From: Bacteroidota bacterium
Lineage (GTDB): Bacteria > Bacteroidota > Bacteroidia > Bacteroidales > B18-G4
DNA length: 14,882 nt
Reading direction: 5' to 3'
Assembly: GCA_003648575.1 (NCBI GenBank)
Contig: QMPN01000045.1
Location: 1-14,882, forward strand
Below the pieces are notes generated by a model, which saw only the letters and a list, made by a program, of their open reading frames with translations, did no database searches and was not told where the DNA came from. Positions 8,356 through 14,882 of this stretch are shown here, in pieces. The position numbers and the translations under genes were made by a program. Position 1 is the stretch's first letter. Each line of letters begins with the position of its first letter.

Positions 8356-8505
8356 GAAAAAGAGAATGGGTGAACTATCGATAGCTATAAAAATTGAGTT
8401 TTATGTCAACTCCGTCAAGTATTTTTCCAATTTTGATTGCATTAATATAGAATATTAGCCTGCAAAGTAAAACCCTCATAATTAATAAGTTACAATTCTC
8501 CCCAT

Positions 8506-8526
8506 TATGGTCCCACCAGGACCATA
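8506..8526. repeat. perfect 8-base inverted repeat with 5-base loop
   Basis: TATGGTCC (8506-8513) and GGACCATA (8519-8526) flank the loop CACCA. This could be a small RNA hairpin or a protein-binding site in the gene-free spacer. No U-tract follows it on either strand. Confidence 0.6.
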
Positions 8527-8548
8527 TAAAATATCTATGTCTTTGATA

Positions 8549-8616
8549 TTTAGTGTCATATGTTTTGTAATAAGAAAATTCACTACGAAATTAGACCTAA
8601 AATGTTTGACACTAAA
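8549..8616. repeat. 10-base inverted repeat spanning 68 bases
   Basis: TTTAGTGTCA (8549-8558) and its exact reverse complement TGACACTAAA (8607-8616) bracket 48 AT-rich bases. This could be the remains of a small mobile element or a long-stemmed RNA. No target-site duplication is evident. Confidence 0.5.
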
Positions 8617-8932
8617 AAATGTTGAGTTATTAGAGGTGTAAATGAATAAAAATTTGCCATACTTTCAGAAGAGGCGATAGAGTGAGAATAAAAATATAAT
8701 TGGATCTCATTGAATTTCAGGTCTTTGGAATCTAGATTATATTCTATGTTTTTTTATTTATATTTAGTGACTTGTTTGATTTAAAAAACTATGGAGCATC
8801 TATAATAATGATTCACAGGATATTAAGTACATTTATTTATTACAAGTTATTGACATGTTCAATGATTAGTTATTAAAGAATTTATGACAACATTGAAGTA
8901 TACCCTTAATATACTGTTGAAAATATAAAAAT

Positions 8933-11900
8933 ATGAAGCAAAAACTAAGCTTTTGCCCAGAGTGTAAATCAACCGACATCAAATTCTTTGAGTCGCGAAA
9001 CAAATATAATTGCTCCCAATGTGGAAATAGCTTTTCTGATAGTGATAAGGAATCTAAAAAACTCAGAATATTCCTCAGTTACGGACACGATGCCAACGAG
9101 GAACTGGTCAGGCTAATTAAGGTTGATTTGGAAAAACGAGGCCATGCTGTATGGTTTGATAAGAATGATATAAAATCCGGTGATAACTGGCGGCGTGAGA
9201 TCACAGAAGGAATTATTAGCAGCAACAGGGTGTTGTCCTTTCTCTCAAAACACTCCACTCGCGACCCTGGTGTTTGCCTGGATGAAATAGCCATTGCCAT
9301 TGGTGTGAAAGGTGGGAATATCCAAACCATATTAACTGAAAGTGAAACCGAAGTAAAATCCCCTGCAAGCATCAGCCATATACAATGGTTAGATATGCAT
9401 GACTGGAAAGAGCGGCGCACTAAAGATGAAATAAGCTGGAAACAATGGTACGATGAAAATCTGGCGGAGATTATCCGTGTGGTCGAAAGTAAAGAGAGCA
9501 TGCGCTTTGCAGGCGAAATTGAAACCCTGGCTAAATATCTTAAACCCATTTCCTCTGATTCACGTGTAGCACAATTGCTGTCAAAAGATTTTGTTGGGCG
9601 TGAATGGCTTTCGGATAAAGTGGAAAAATGGCGCATTCAATCTGACCGCTCTTCCCGCTTGTTCTGGATAATGGGAGGCCCCGGTGTGGGGAAAAGCGCT
9701 TTTGCTGCCCATCTTGCCCACTTTGGACGGGATAAAATTATTGCTGCACAGTTCTGTGAATGGAACAAACCCGACCACCGCAATGCAGCACGGGTATTCC
9801 GTAGCCTGGCTTTCCAATTGGCTACACGATTACCCGATTACCGCAAGCTATTGCTTAACTTACCGGAAATTAACCAGTTAGATGGTAAAAATGTGGCCGA
9901 TATTTTTGATTATCTTTTTGCCAATCCATTACAACACACCATTGACGGCGGACAGCAGCGCTACTTAATACTGATTGATGCTTTGGATGAAGCTGCTGAA
10001 GGCGAACGTAACCCATTGGTTGAAACCCTGGCCCGCCATGCTCCACAATTACCTGAGTGGTTGGGCATGTTAATAACCAGCCGCCCCGAAAGTTCCGTAA
10101 CCAGCCCTCTGCAAGGGCTTAATCCCTTCGTACTGGATACCGGAACCGAAGAAAACAAAGACGATATCCGCCTTTACTTATACCAGGAACTGGGGCCTTT
10201 ATTAGATAAGCGCAATGATGCCCGTGAGCTCGTTGAACAAATACTTGAAAAAAGTGAAGGTGTATTTTTATATGTTGAACGGGTATGCGACGACCTGAAT
10301 AAAGGCCACCTCTCACTTGACGACTTGGATAAATTCCCGGTAGGCCTTGGTGGTATCTTCAGGCAGTTTTTTGACCGGCAATTTCCTGACCTGGAATATT
10401 TTCGCTCGAAGATCCTTCCTGCTTTGCGCGCCATCCTTGCTGCAAGGGAGCCTTTGCCATTGGATATTCTCCAAAACATTTTCAATTGGCAGGAAGAGGA
10501 ATTATATGACTTTACACGTATTTTGGGCTCACTCTTTCCTGTGATAGAAGAAGGTGAAAGAAAAACCATAAAACCCTATCACAAATCATTGATTGACTGG
10601 CTGACAAAACAAAATGCTTCGGATCATTATTATGTAAATCCAAAAGAAGGTCATCGTCTGCTGGCTGATTTTGGATGGCAACAATATAAAACCGGAGCTG
10701 ATAAATTAGATATTTATTTTATTAAATGGTTACCCAATCATTTGCAGACGTTGAATAGTTGGGATGATCTGACAGACCTGTTATGTGATCTTAACTTTAT
10801 CCAGGAAAAGGCTGCCGCAAAGTTAACATACGAACTGGTGGAAGATATCAATAATGCCCTGGACGTGATTCCTGATAATGCAGAATACATCCGAATAGAA
10901 AAAGTCCGCCAGGAAAGGATGCAAAAATACACCCAGGATCTCATTGCCTGTGCAGAAGGTAAAATTAGCCGGTTTGATTTGGAAGTACCCGAAAGCATTA
11001 GCCTCCGGACTAAAGAACAAATAAATACAGAGATTGAACGTATTAAAACCAATCCCAAGCGGTCAGATCGCTTAAAAGATTTCAAGAACTTTTTAGGGCA
11101 GGAAGCCGATAATTTACAAAGTTTCGCCGATGAATTCCCTCATTTTTCTTCTCAGCAAGCCTGGAATTATTCAAATAGCGGCCCCGTCGGCAAGGCAGCA
11201 AACGTCTGCATACCTGAGAATCACCATTCTCTGCTGCTACACTCACCCCACACCCGCCCAAGCTGGAATCCATTACCCCAGGTGCTTAAAACCCTTAAGG
11301 GGCATACTAAGGTTGCTATCACCCCTGACGGGAAAAGGGCTGTCTCTGCTTCCGAAGACAAGACCTGCATTTTGTGGGACCTCAACAGTGGTGAAGCTTT
11401 AAAAACCCTTAAGGGGCATACTAAGGAAGTCTATGCCGTTGCCATCACAGCTGACGGGAAAAGGGCTATTTCTGCTTCCCGGGACGAGACCTGCATTTTG
11501 TGGGACCTCAACAGTGGTGAAGCTTTAAAAACCCTTAAGGGGCATACTCACTGGGTCTGGGCCGTTGCCATCACCCCTGACGGGAAAAGGGCTGTCTCTG
11601 CTTCCCGGGACGGGACCTGCATACTGTGGGGCCTCAACAGTGGTGAAGCTTTAAAAACTCTTAAGGGGCATACTTTCATGGTCGTGGCCGTTGCCATCAC
11701 CCCTGACGGGAAAAGGGCTGTCTCTGCTTCGTGGAACGAGACCATTTTGTGGGACCTCAACAGTGGTGAAGCTTTAAAAACACTTAAGGGGCATACTAAG
11801 GACATCATTGCTATTGCCATCACCCCTGACGGGAAAAGGGCTGTCTCTACTTCTGATGACGGTACCTGCATACTGTGGGACCTCAGCAGTGGTGAAGCTT

Positions 11901-13294
11901 TAAAAACCCTTAAGGGGCATACTGGCAGTGTCAAAGCCGTTGCCATCACAGCTGACGGGAAAAGGGCTGTTTCTGCTTCCGAAGACAATACCTGCATTAT
12001 GTGGGACCTCAACAGTGGTGAAGCTTTAAAAACCCTTAAGCATACTTCCACGGTCGAAGACGTTGCCATAACCCCTGACGGGAAAAGGGCTGTCTCTGCT
12101 TCCAGTACCTGCATACTGTGGGACCTCAACAGTGATGAAGCTTTAAAAGCCCTTAAGGGGCATACTAAGGAAGTCTGGGACGTTGCCATCACAGCTGACG
12201 GGAAAAGGGCTGTCTCTGCTTCCTCGGACAAGACCTGCATTTTGTGGGACCTCAACAGTGGTGAAGCTTTAAAAACCCTTAAGGGGCATACTTTCATGGT
12301 CAATGCCGTTGCTATCACCCCTGACGGGAAAAGGGCTGTCTCTGCTTCTTGGGACAAGACCTGCATTTTGTGGGACCTCAACAGTGGTGAAGCTTTAAAA
12401 ACCCTTAAGGGGCATACTTCCTGGGTCAATGCCGTTGCCATCACCCCTGACGGGAAAAGGGCTGTTTCTGCTTCCTCGGACAATACCTGCATACTGTGGG
12501 ACCTCGACAGTGGTGAAGCTTTAAAAACCCTTAATGGGCATACTGGCACTGTCGAGGACGTTGCCATCACCCCTGACGGGAAAAGGGCTGTTTCTGCTTC
12601 CTGGGAGACCTGCATTTTGTGGGACCTCAACAGTGGTGAAGCTTTAAAAACCCTTAAGGGGTATACTAGCAAGGGCGAGGTCAAGGTCAATGCCGTTGCC
12701 ATCACCCCTGACGGGAAAAGGGCTGTCTCTGCTTCCAATACCTGCATTTTGTGGGACCTCAACAGTGGTGAAGCTTTAAAAACCCTTAAGGGGCATACTT
12801 CCGACGTTGCCATCACAGCTGACGGGAAAAGAGCTGTCTCTGCTTCCGGTGTGACCTGCATTATGTGGGACATGGAAACAGGGAAAGAACTTGCAAGATT
12901 CACAAATTCATCTCATATTTTTGCTGTTGATTTTTATTCGGGAGGGATTTTTGGTTGTGCAATCTCAGGTGAAATATTTAATGTGCAAGCCCACAAAGAA
13001 CTACTTAGGCCAGCTTCTGGAATTGTAACTGCCCGGCAAATATGGAATTTTGAAAGAAAATGTTATATGACTCCATCAGCGAATTGTCCAATATGTGGCC
13101 ACCATTTTTCTCCGCCTAAATCGGTATTGGGTACCATTGAAGAAATCACAAAAAAAGCCGGGCTTTCGCCTGAACAATCACCATGTTTGGAGTTGCCGGA
13201 TGAGGCCTGGGAAGAGCAGGGTTTGCTTTCAGAGTGCCCTAAATGTGGAGAGAAGTTGAAGTTTAACCCATTTATTGTGGGGGGAGAGGATTAA
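8933..13294 (+). CDS. NLR-like TIR-STAND (NACHT-type) ATPase with WD40 repeats and terminal zinc ribbons, putative anti-phage protein
   Basis: This is a 1453-residue multidomain protein. Residues 1-35 form a zinc ribbon (C8-x2-C11, C27-x2-C30). A TIR domain spans about 44-170: LRIFLSYGHD, VWFDKNDIKSGDNW, and VCLDE with E118 at the place of the catalytic Glu of NAD-cleaving TIRs. A P-loop ATPase follows: Walker A GGPGVGKS (248-255), Walker B LILIDALDE (about 345-353) and sensor ITSRP (381-385). A helical region with GVFLYVERV runs to about 784. Thirteen WD40 repeats (785-1319) plus a degenerate fourteenth form the likely sensor, and a C-terminal zinc ribbon uses C1385, C1388, C1435 and C1438. 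By family knowledge, STAND proteins oligomerise on ligand binding, and TIR effectors deplete NAD+ to stop phage growth. The trigger is unknown. The start at 8933 puts the zinc ribbon at the extreme N-terminus. Confidence 0.85.
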   Translation: MKQKLSFCPECKSTDIKFFESRNKYNCSQCGNSFSDSDKESKKLRIFLSYGHDANEELVRLIKVDLEKRGHAVWFDKNDIKSGDNWRREITEGIISSNRVLSFLSKHSTRDPGVCLDEIAIAIGVKGGNIQTILTESETEVKSPASISHIQWLDMHDWKERRTKDEISWKQWYDENLAEIIRVVESKESMRFAGEIETLAKYLKPISSDSRVAQLLSKDFVGREWLSDKVEKWRIQSDRSSRLFWIMGGPGVGKSAFAAHLAHFGRDKIIAAQFCEWNKPDHRNAARVFRSLAFQLATRLPDYRKLLLNLPEINQLDGKNVADIFDYLFANPLQHTIDGGQQRYLILIDALDEAAEGERNPLVETLARHAPQLPEWLGMLITSRPESSVTSPLQGLNPFVLDTGTEENKDDIRLYLYQELGPLLDKRNDARELVEQILEKSEGVFLYVERVCDDLNKGHLSLDDLDKFPVGLGGIFRQFFDRQFPDLEYFRSKILPALRAILAAREPLPLDILQNIFNWQEEELYDFTRILGSLFPVIEEGERKTIKPYHKSLIDWLTKQNASDHYYVNPKEGHRLLADFGWQQYKTGADKLDIYFIKWLPNHLQTLNSWDDLTDLLCDLNFIQEKAAAKLTYELVEDINNALDVIPDNAEYIRIEKVRQERMQKYTQDLIACAEGKISRFDLEVPESISLRTKEQINTEIERIKTNPKRSDRLKDFKNFLGQEADNLQSFADEFPHFSSQQAWNYSNSGPVGKAANVCIPENHHSLLLHSPHTRPSWNPLPQVLKTLKGHTKVAITPDGKRAVSASEDKTCILWDLNSGEALKTLKGHTKEVYAVAITADGKRAISASRDETCILWDLNSGEALKTLKGHTHWVWAVAITPDGKRAVSASRDGTCILWGLNSGEALKTLKGHTFMVVAVAITPDGKRAVSASWNETILWDLNSGEALKTLKGHTKDIIAIAITPDGKRAVSTSDDGTCILWDLSSGEALKTLKGHTGSVKAVAITADGKRAVSASEDNTCIMWDLNSGEALKTLKHTSTVEDVAITPDGKRAVSASSTCILWDLNSDEALKALKGHTKEVWDVAITADGKRAVSASSDKTCILWDLNSGEALKTLKGHTFMVNAVAITPDGKRAVSASWDKTCILWDLNSGEALKTLKGHTSWVNAVAITPDGKRAVSASSDNTCILWDLDSGEALKTLNGHTGTVEDVAITPDGKRAVSASWETCILWDLNSGEALKTLKGYTSKGEVKVNAVAITPDGKRAVSASNTCILWDLNSGEALKTLKGHTSDVAITADGKRAVSASGVTCIMWDMETGKELARFTNSSHIFAVDFYSGGIFGCAISGEIFNVQAHKELLRPASGIVTARQIWNFERKCYMTPSANCPICGHHFSPPKSVLGTIEEITKKAGLSPEQSPCLELPDEAWEEQGLLSECPKCGEKLKFNPFIVGGED
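11285..12889 (+). repeat. thirteen tandem near-identical WD40-coding repeats (unit 126 bases)
   Basis: Units start at 11285, 11399, 11525, 11651, 11774, 11900, 12026, 12143, 12269, 12395, 12521, 12644 and 12776. Seven are exactly 126 bases (42 residues); the others are 114, 123, 117, 123, 132 and 114, always a multiple of three. The shared frame is LKTLKGHT, then VAIT(P/A)DGKRAVSAS, then TCILWDLNSGEA. DNA identity extends to synonymous positions, for example the AAGCTTTAAAAA junction. Variation is confined to the residues after KGHT and around the S-A-S-x-D-x turn. Two sub-types (ITP/ITA, ILW/IMW) are shuffled along the array. Confidence 0.95.
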
Positions 13295-13340
13295 ATCAGT
13301 GAGAATATAATTTTGAGAAACGAAATTATTTAGCCGAACT

Positions 13341-13395
13341 GATCCCGAGCCCTGAGAGGGATCTCTTGGGTTATGTTCTCCGCAGCTTTGCTGCG
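13341..13395. repeat. REP-like palindromic spacer
   Basis: GATCCC (13341-13346) pairs with GGGATC (13358-13363), and CGCAGC-TTT-GCTGCG (13381-13395) is a perfect hairpin. A diverged copy of the second motif (11 of 15 bases) follows at about 13425-13439. The DNA is more GC-rich than its surroundings. The 'gatcccgag...gagggatctc' form resembles repetitive extragenic palindromes common in Bacteroidota. It may also serve as the transcription end of the STAND gene. Confidence 0.5.
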
Positions 13396-13447
13396 ATAAG
13401 AAAGAGTTTTCTTTTTATACCTCGGTAGCTCTGCTTCGTGGTAGTTG

Positions 13448-13505
13448 ATTGGTTTTGAGTAGTAATGTTTAGTATTTGAAATTAATCCAAACCAATTAAA
13501 ATTGG
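13448..13505. repeat. nested inverted repeats upstream of the small phage-like gene
   Basis: ATTGGTTT (13448-13455) is the exact reverse complement of AAACCAAT (13489-13496). The latter overlaps a second inverted repeat, CCAATT-AA-AATTGG (13492-13505), which ends 4 bases before the ATG at 13510. The two hairpins are mutually exclusive, so this could be an operator or a translation-masking structure. Confidence 0.4.
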
Positions 13506-13509
13506 ATAT

Positions 13510-13830
13510 ATGAATAAATACAGAAAAAAGCCAACAGAAGTTGAGGCTATTCAACTCAAAAAAGACAATATCAAAGAGGTTTATACCGAAGTATATTCTG
13601 AACCATTACTTAATTGCCAGATGGCGGAGGACCGTTGGCTTGCTTATGAGGACATTGTAAGAAGTAAAGGAATGGACCTTAAAACTCCTGAAAGTGGAGA
13701 AGGTACACAAATCGCTAGTTTAGGAGACTTTATAGTATTTGGCGAATCAGAAAAACTTGGCAGGCATTGCTGGCCAGTTAAACCGGATTACTTTAATAAG
13801 AATTATGATTTAATAGATGAAGCCGGATGA
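13510..13830 (+). CDS. small phage-type hypothetical protein (KYRKKP family)
   Basis: The 106-residue product opens with MNKYRKKPTEVEAIQL and ends with GDFIVFGESEKLG, then a WPVKPDYFNKNYDLID segment. This two-part pattern (KYRKKP...EAIQ at the start, GDYI...G...CKPDIF..Y at the end) is that of small hypothetical proteins found repeatedly in phages, prophages and integrative elements. I know no biochemical function. No signal peptide or membrane segment is visible, so it is probably cytoplasmic. It stands alone, 215 bases after the STAND gene and 140 before the next, and its upstream palindromes suggest separate control. It supports the view that this end of the window is mobile or accessory DNA. 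Family resemblance is from memory of the motif, not a search. Confidence 0.65.
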   Translation: MNKYRKKPTEVEAIQLKKDNIKEVYTEVYSEPLLNCQMAEDRWLAYEDIVRSKGMDLKTPESGEGTQIASLGDFIVFGESEKLGRHCWPVKPDYFNKNYDLIDEAG

Positions 13831-13884
13831 CTGATTTCCAGGCTGAATGGTGGTAAAAAGAAAGCACTTATTAATATTAGCTTT

Positions 13885-13906
13885 CTGGTAAATGCCAGCT
13901 ACTTTT
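13885..13906 (+). terminator. weak possible terminator
   Basis: CTGGT (13885-13889) can pair with GCCAG (13894-13898) around a 4-base loop, with one G-U pair, and a run of five T follows shortly at 13903-13907. The stem is short, so this is only a candidate end for the small phage-like gene. Confidence 0.3.
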
Positions 13907-13970
13907 TAATGGGAATATTAGTTTTTGGGCCCTAAAATTTATAAGTTTATGTTCTAACAAACTGGATATA

Positions 13971-14882
13971 ATGAAATCAAAATTCTTTATCAAATATTTT
14001 CCGACTCTATTGGTTTGTCTATCGGCAATCATTGGTTTGATCGGATTTTACATTTATTTTAAAGACCATAATATATCATATAATATTTCAGATTTGGTAT
14101 ATGCGGTGCTTAAACTCTTTCTATTTGGCAATGATTTTTCATTAAGACACATTAATGTTTTCCTGAATATTGCTCGTTTTCTAGGTCCACTCTCCCTGGC
14201 AACTGCTATTATTCAAGGAGCTCTTAAGCTTTTTTCAAGTCGTATAAACATTGAAAAAGTGAAACGCTTCAAAGATCATATAATTATTTGTGGTGATGCT
14301 GAAAGTAATAAACCACTGATTAAGGATATAACTGATTCTGAAAAAGGAGATTATATAGTTGTTAAAAATGAAAAAGACATAGATGTAAACCCAATTAAAA
14401 ATACCGTTGAGTATCAAAATATAAATAATGATCTATTAACAGATATTGCCTTCTATAAATCGCGTTATCTGATTGTTTCATTTAATGATGATGCAGAGTC
14501 GCTAAATTTCACAGCTAGCTTATTAGATACTATTGATCTTGATAAAATTCAAAAAGAAATAGACATAATCCTTCTTTTCAAAAACCCTAAGTGGTCAGAG
14601 CTCAGTAACGACATGGGTATATTAAGAAATATCAACGAAAAAGTAAGTAAGAGTACTTTTTTAAATATAAGATACTTGAATTATATTGACAAGGCAATAA
14701 GAAAAAATATGCTTGTTTGTGCTCCTGATATATTCAAACCCATTACTGATATAAGCGACCCTGCAATTGAAGTTGGTATAATTGGAAATAATACAATAAT
14801 GCAACGACTCATTATTAATCTGGCATTAAATTCCCATTATATAAATGATCAAAAATTAAAGATTTATGTATCTCATAATTCA
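13971..14882 (+). CDS. membrane protein with tandem RCK/TrkA-N-like domains, 3' end cut off by the window
   Basis: The frame is open from ATG 13971 to the last base (304 codons, no stop). Hydrophobic segments lie at about residues 12-30 and 63-85, with a pore-helix-like DLVYAVLKLFLFGND (41-55) between them, giving an ion-channel-like layout. A Rossmann-type nucleotide-binding start, FKDHIIICGDAES, begins at residue 100, and a second, VGIIGNN, at 268. These are RCK/TrkA-N features that in known families bind NAD(H) or nucleotides and gate K+ flux. The LYxxLxLF...ARFLGP...ALxLF pattern resembles bacterial TrkA-N proteins that carry a C-terminal RyR domain, which would lie beyond the window. The canonical GxGxxG is degenerate in both modules. 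The gene is AT-rich with many ATA codons, unlike the genes at the left, which suggests transfer. Confidence 0.7.
   Translation, partial: MKSKFFIKYFPTLLVCLSAIIGLIGFYIYFKDHNISYNISDLVYAVLKLFLFGNDFSLRHINVFLNIARFLGPLSLATAIIQGALKLFSSRINIEKVKRFKDHIIICGDAESNKPLIKDITDSEKGDYIVVKNEKDIDVNPIKNTVEYQNINNDLLTDIAFYKSRYLIVSFNDDAESLNFTASLLDTIDLDKIQKEIDIILLFKNPKWSELSNDMGILRNINEKVSKSTFLNIRYLNYIDKAIRKNMLVCAPDIFKPITDISDPAIEVGIIGNNTIMQRLIINLALNSHYINDQKLKIYVSHNS

Larger units (their letters stand above)
8279..8932. other. AT-rich gene-free spacer with inverted repeats
   Basis: No open frame of useful length and no recognisable RNA gene is seen in these roughly 650 bases. They are clearly richer in A and T than the core genes to the left. 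They hold the palindromic structures listed separately (8328-8355, 8506-8526, 8549-8616) and a 10-base palindrome CTATCGATAG at 8375-8384. No exact TAnnTTTG box was found. The nearest candidate for the STAND gene is TTG (8893-8895) with TACTGTTG (8912-8919), one mismatch and a 16-base spacing. The stretch may be a regulatory leader, a decayed element or an untranslated RNA; the sequence alone does not decide. Confidence 0.5.

Noticed and set aside
8850..8876. Sigma-70-like promoter TTGACA with TATTAA upstream of the NLR gene
   Set aside because: The spacing is only 15 bases and the enteric consensus is not the one used by Bacteroidota housekeeping sigma factors.
11285..12889. CRISPR-like array
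   Set aside because: The repeats are 126 bases, coding and directly abutting, with no unique spacers. They are WD40 units of one protein.
11548..12903. Long open reading frame (451 codons) on the minus strand across the WD40 repeats
   Set aside because: It is open only because the repeat unit is a multiple of three and lacks stops in that frame. Its product is a meaningless mirror repeat, and the plus-strand WD40 frame is clearly the real one.
13330..13395. Integron attC recombination site
   Set aside because: Palindromes are present, but no matching RYYYAAC/GTTRRRY core pair could be found, and no integrase is in the window.

Overview
The window looks like chromosomal DNA of a member of the Bacteroidota. 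The signs are a DUF2723/TMEM260-like membrane protein, a Big_5-type lipoprotein of the PTGGPKD class, TAnnTTTG promoter boxes, an almost complete lack of Shine-Dalgarno sequences, and heptameric intergenic microsatellites. No tRNA, rRNA or CRISPR array was seen.

Bases 1-8278 are an ordinary core-genome segment. Three genes lie on the minus strand: a small lipoprotein, a PPP-family metallophosphoesterase and the phosphoglycerate mutase gpmA. Divergent from gpmA is a tightly packed plus-strand run: the DUF2723 glycosyltransferase-like membrane protein, a NodB-type polysaccharide deacetylase that starts with GTG 6 bases later, and a Big_5 lipoprotein. This group fits cell-envelope or glycan work. 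A short ArsR-type regulator follows, with its own well-formed promoter and a strong intrinsic terminator at 8233-8278.

After the terminator the composition changes. A stretch of about 650 bases (8279-8932) is AT-rich, has no recognisable gene and holds several inverted repeats. Then comes the main item: one 1453-residue gene (8933-13294) encoding an N-terminal zinc ribbon, a TIR domain, a NACHT/STAND-type P-loop ATPase, thirteen nearly identical 42-residue WD40 repeats plus a degenerate fourteenth, and a C-terminal zinc ribbon. This is an NLR-like architecture. Similar TIR-STAND proteins act in anti-phage abortive infection, where a sensor domain triggers an NAD-cleaving TIR. The repeats are almost invariant at the DNA level except at a few clustered codons and in-frame indels. 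That is the signature of concerted evolution with diversification of a recognition surface, as known in fungal HET-E/HNWD genes.

Downstream, a REP-like palindromic spacer leads to a small gene resembling phage 'KYRKKP' hypothetical proteins. An AT-rich gene follows that runs off the window. It encodes two membrane segments and two Rossmann-like RCK/TrkA-N modules and resembles proteins that often end in a RyR domain. The right-hand part (about 8280 to the end) therefore reads as an accessory, probably defence-related island beside a core operon. Its function is inferred from domain architecture only.
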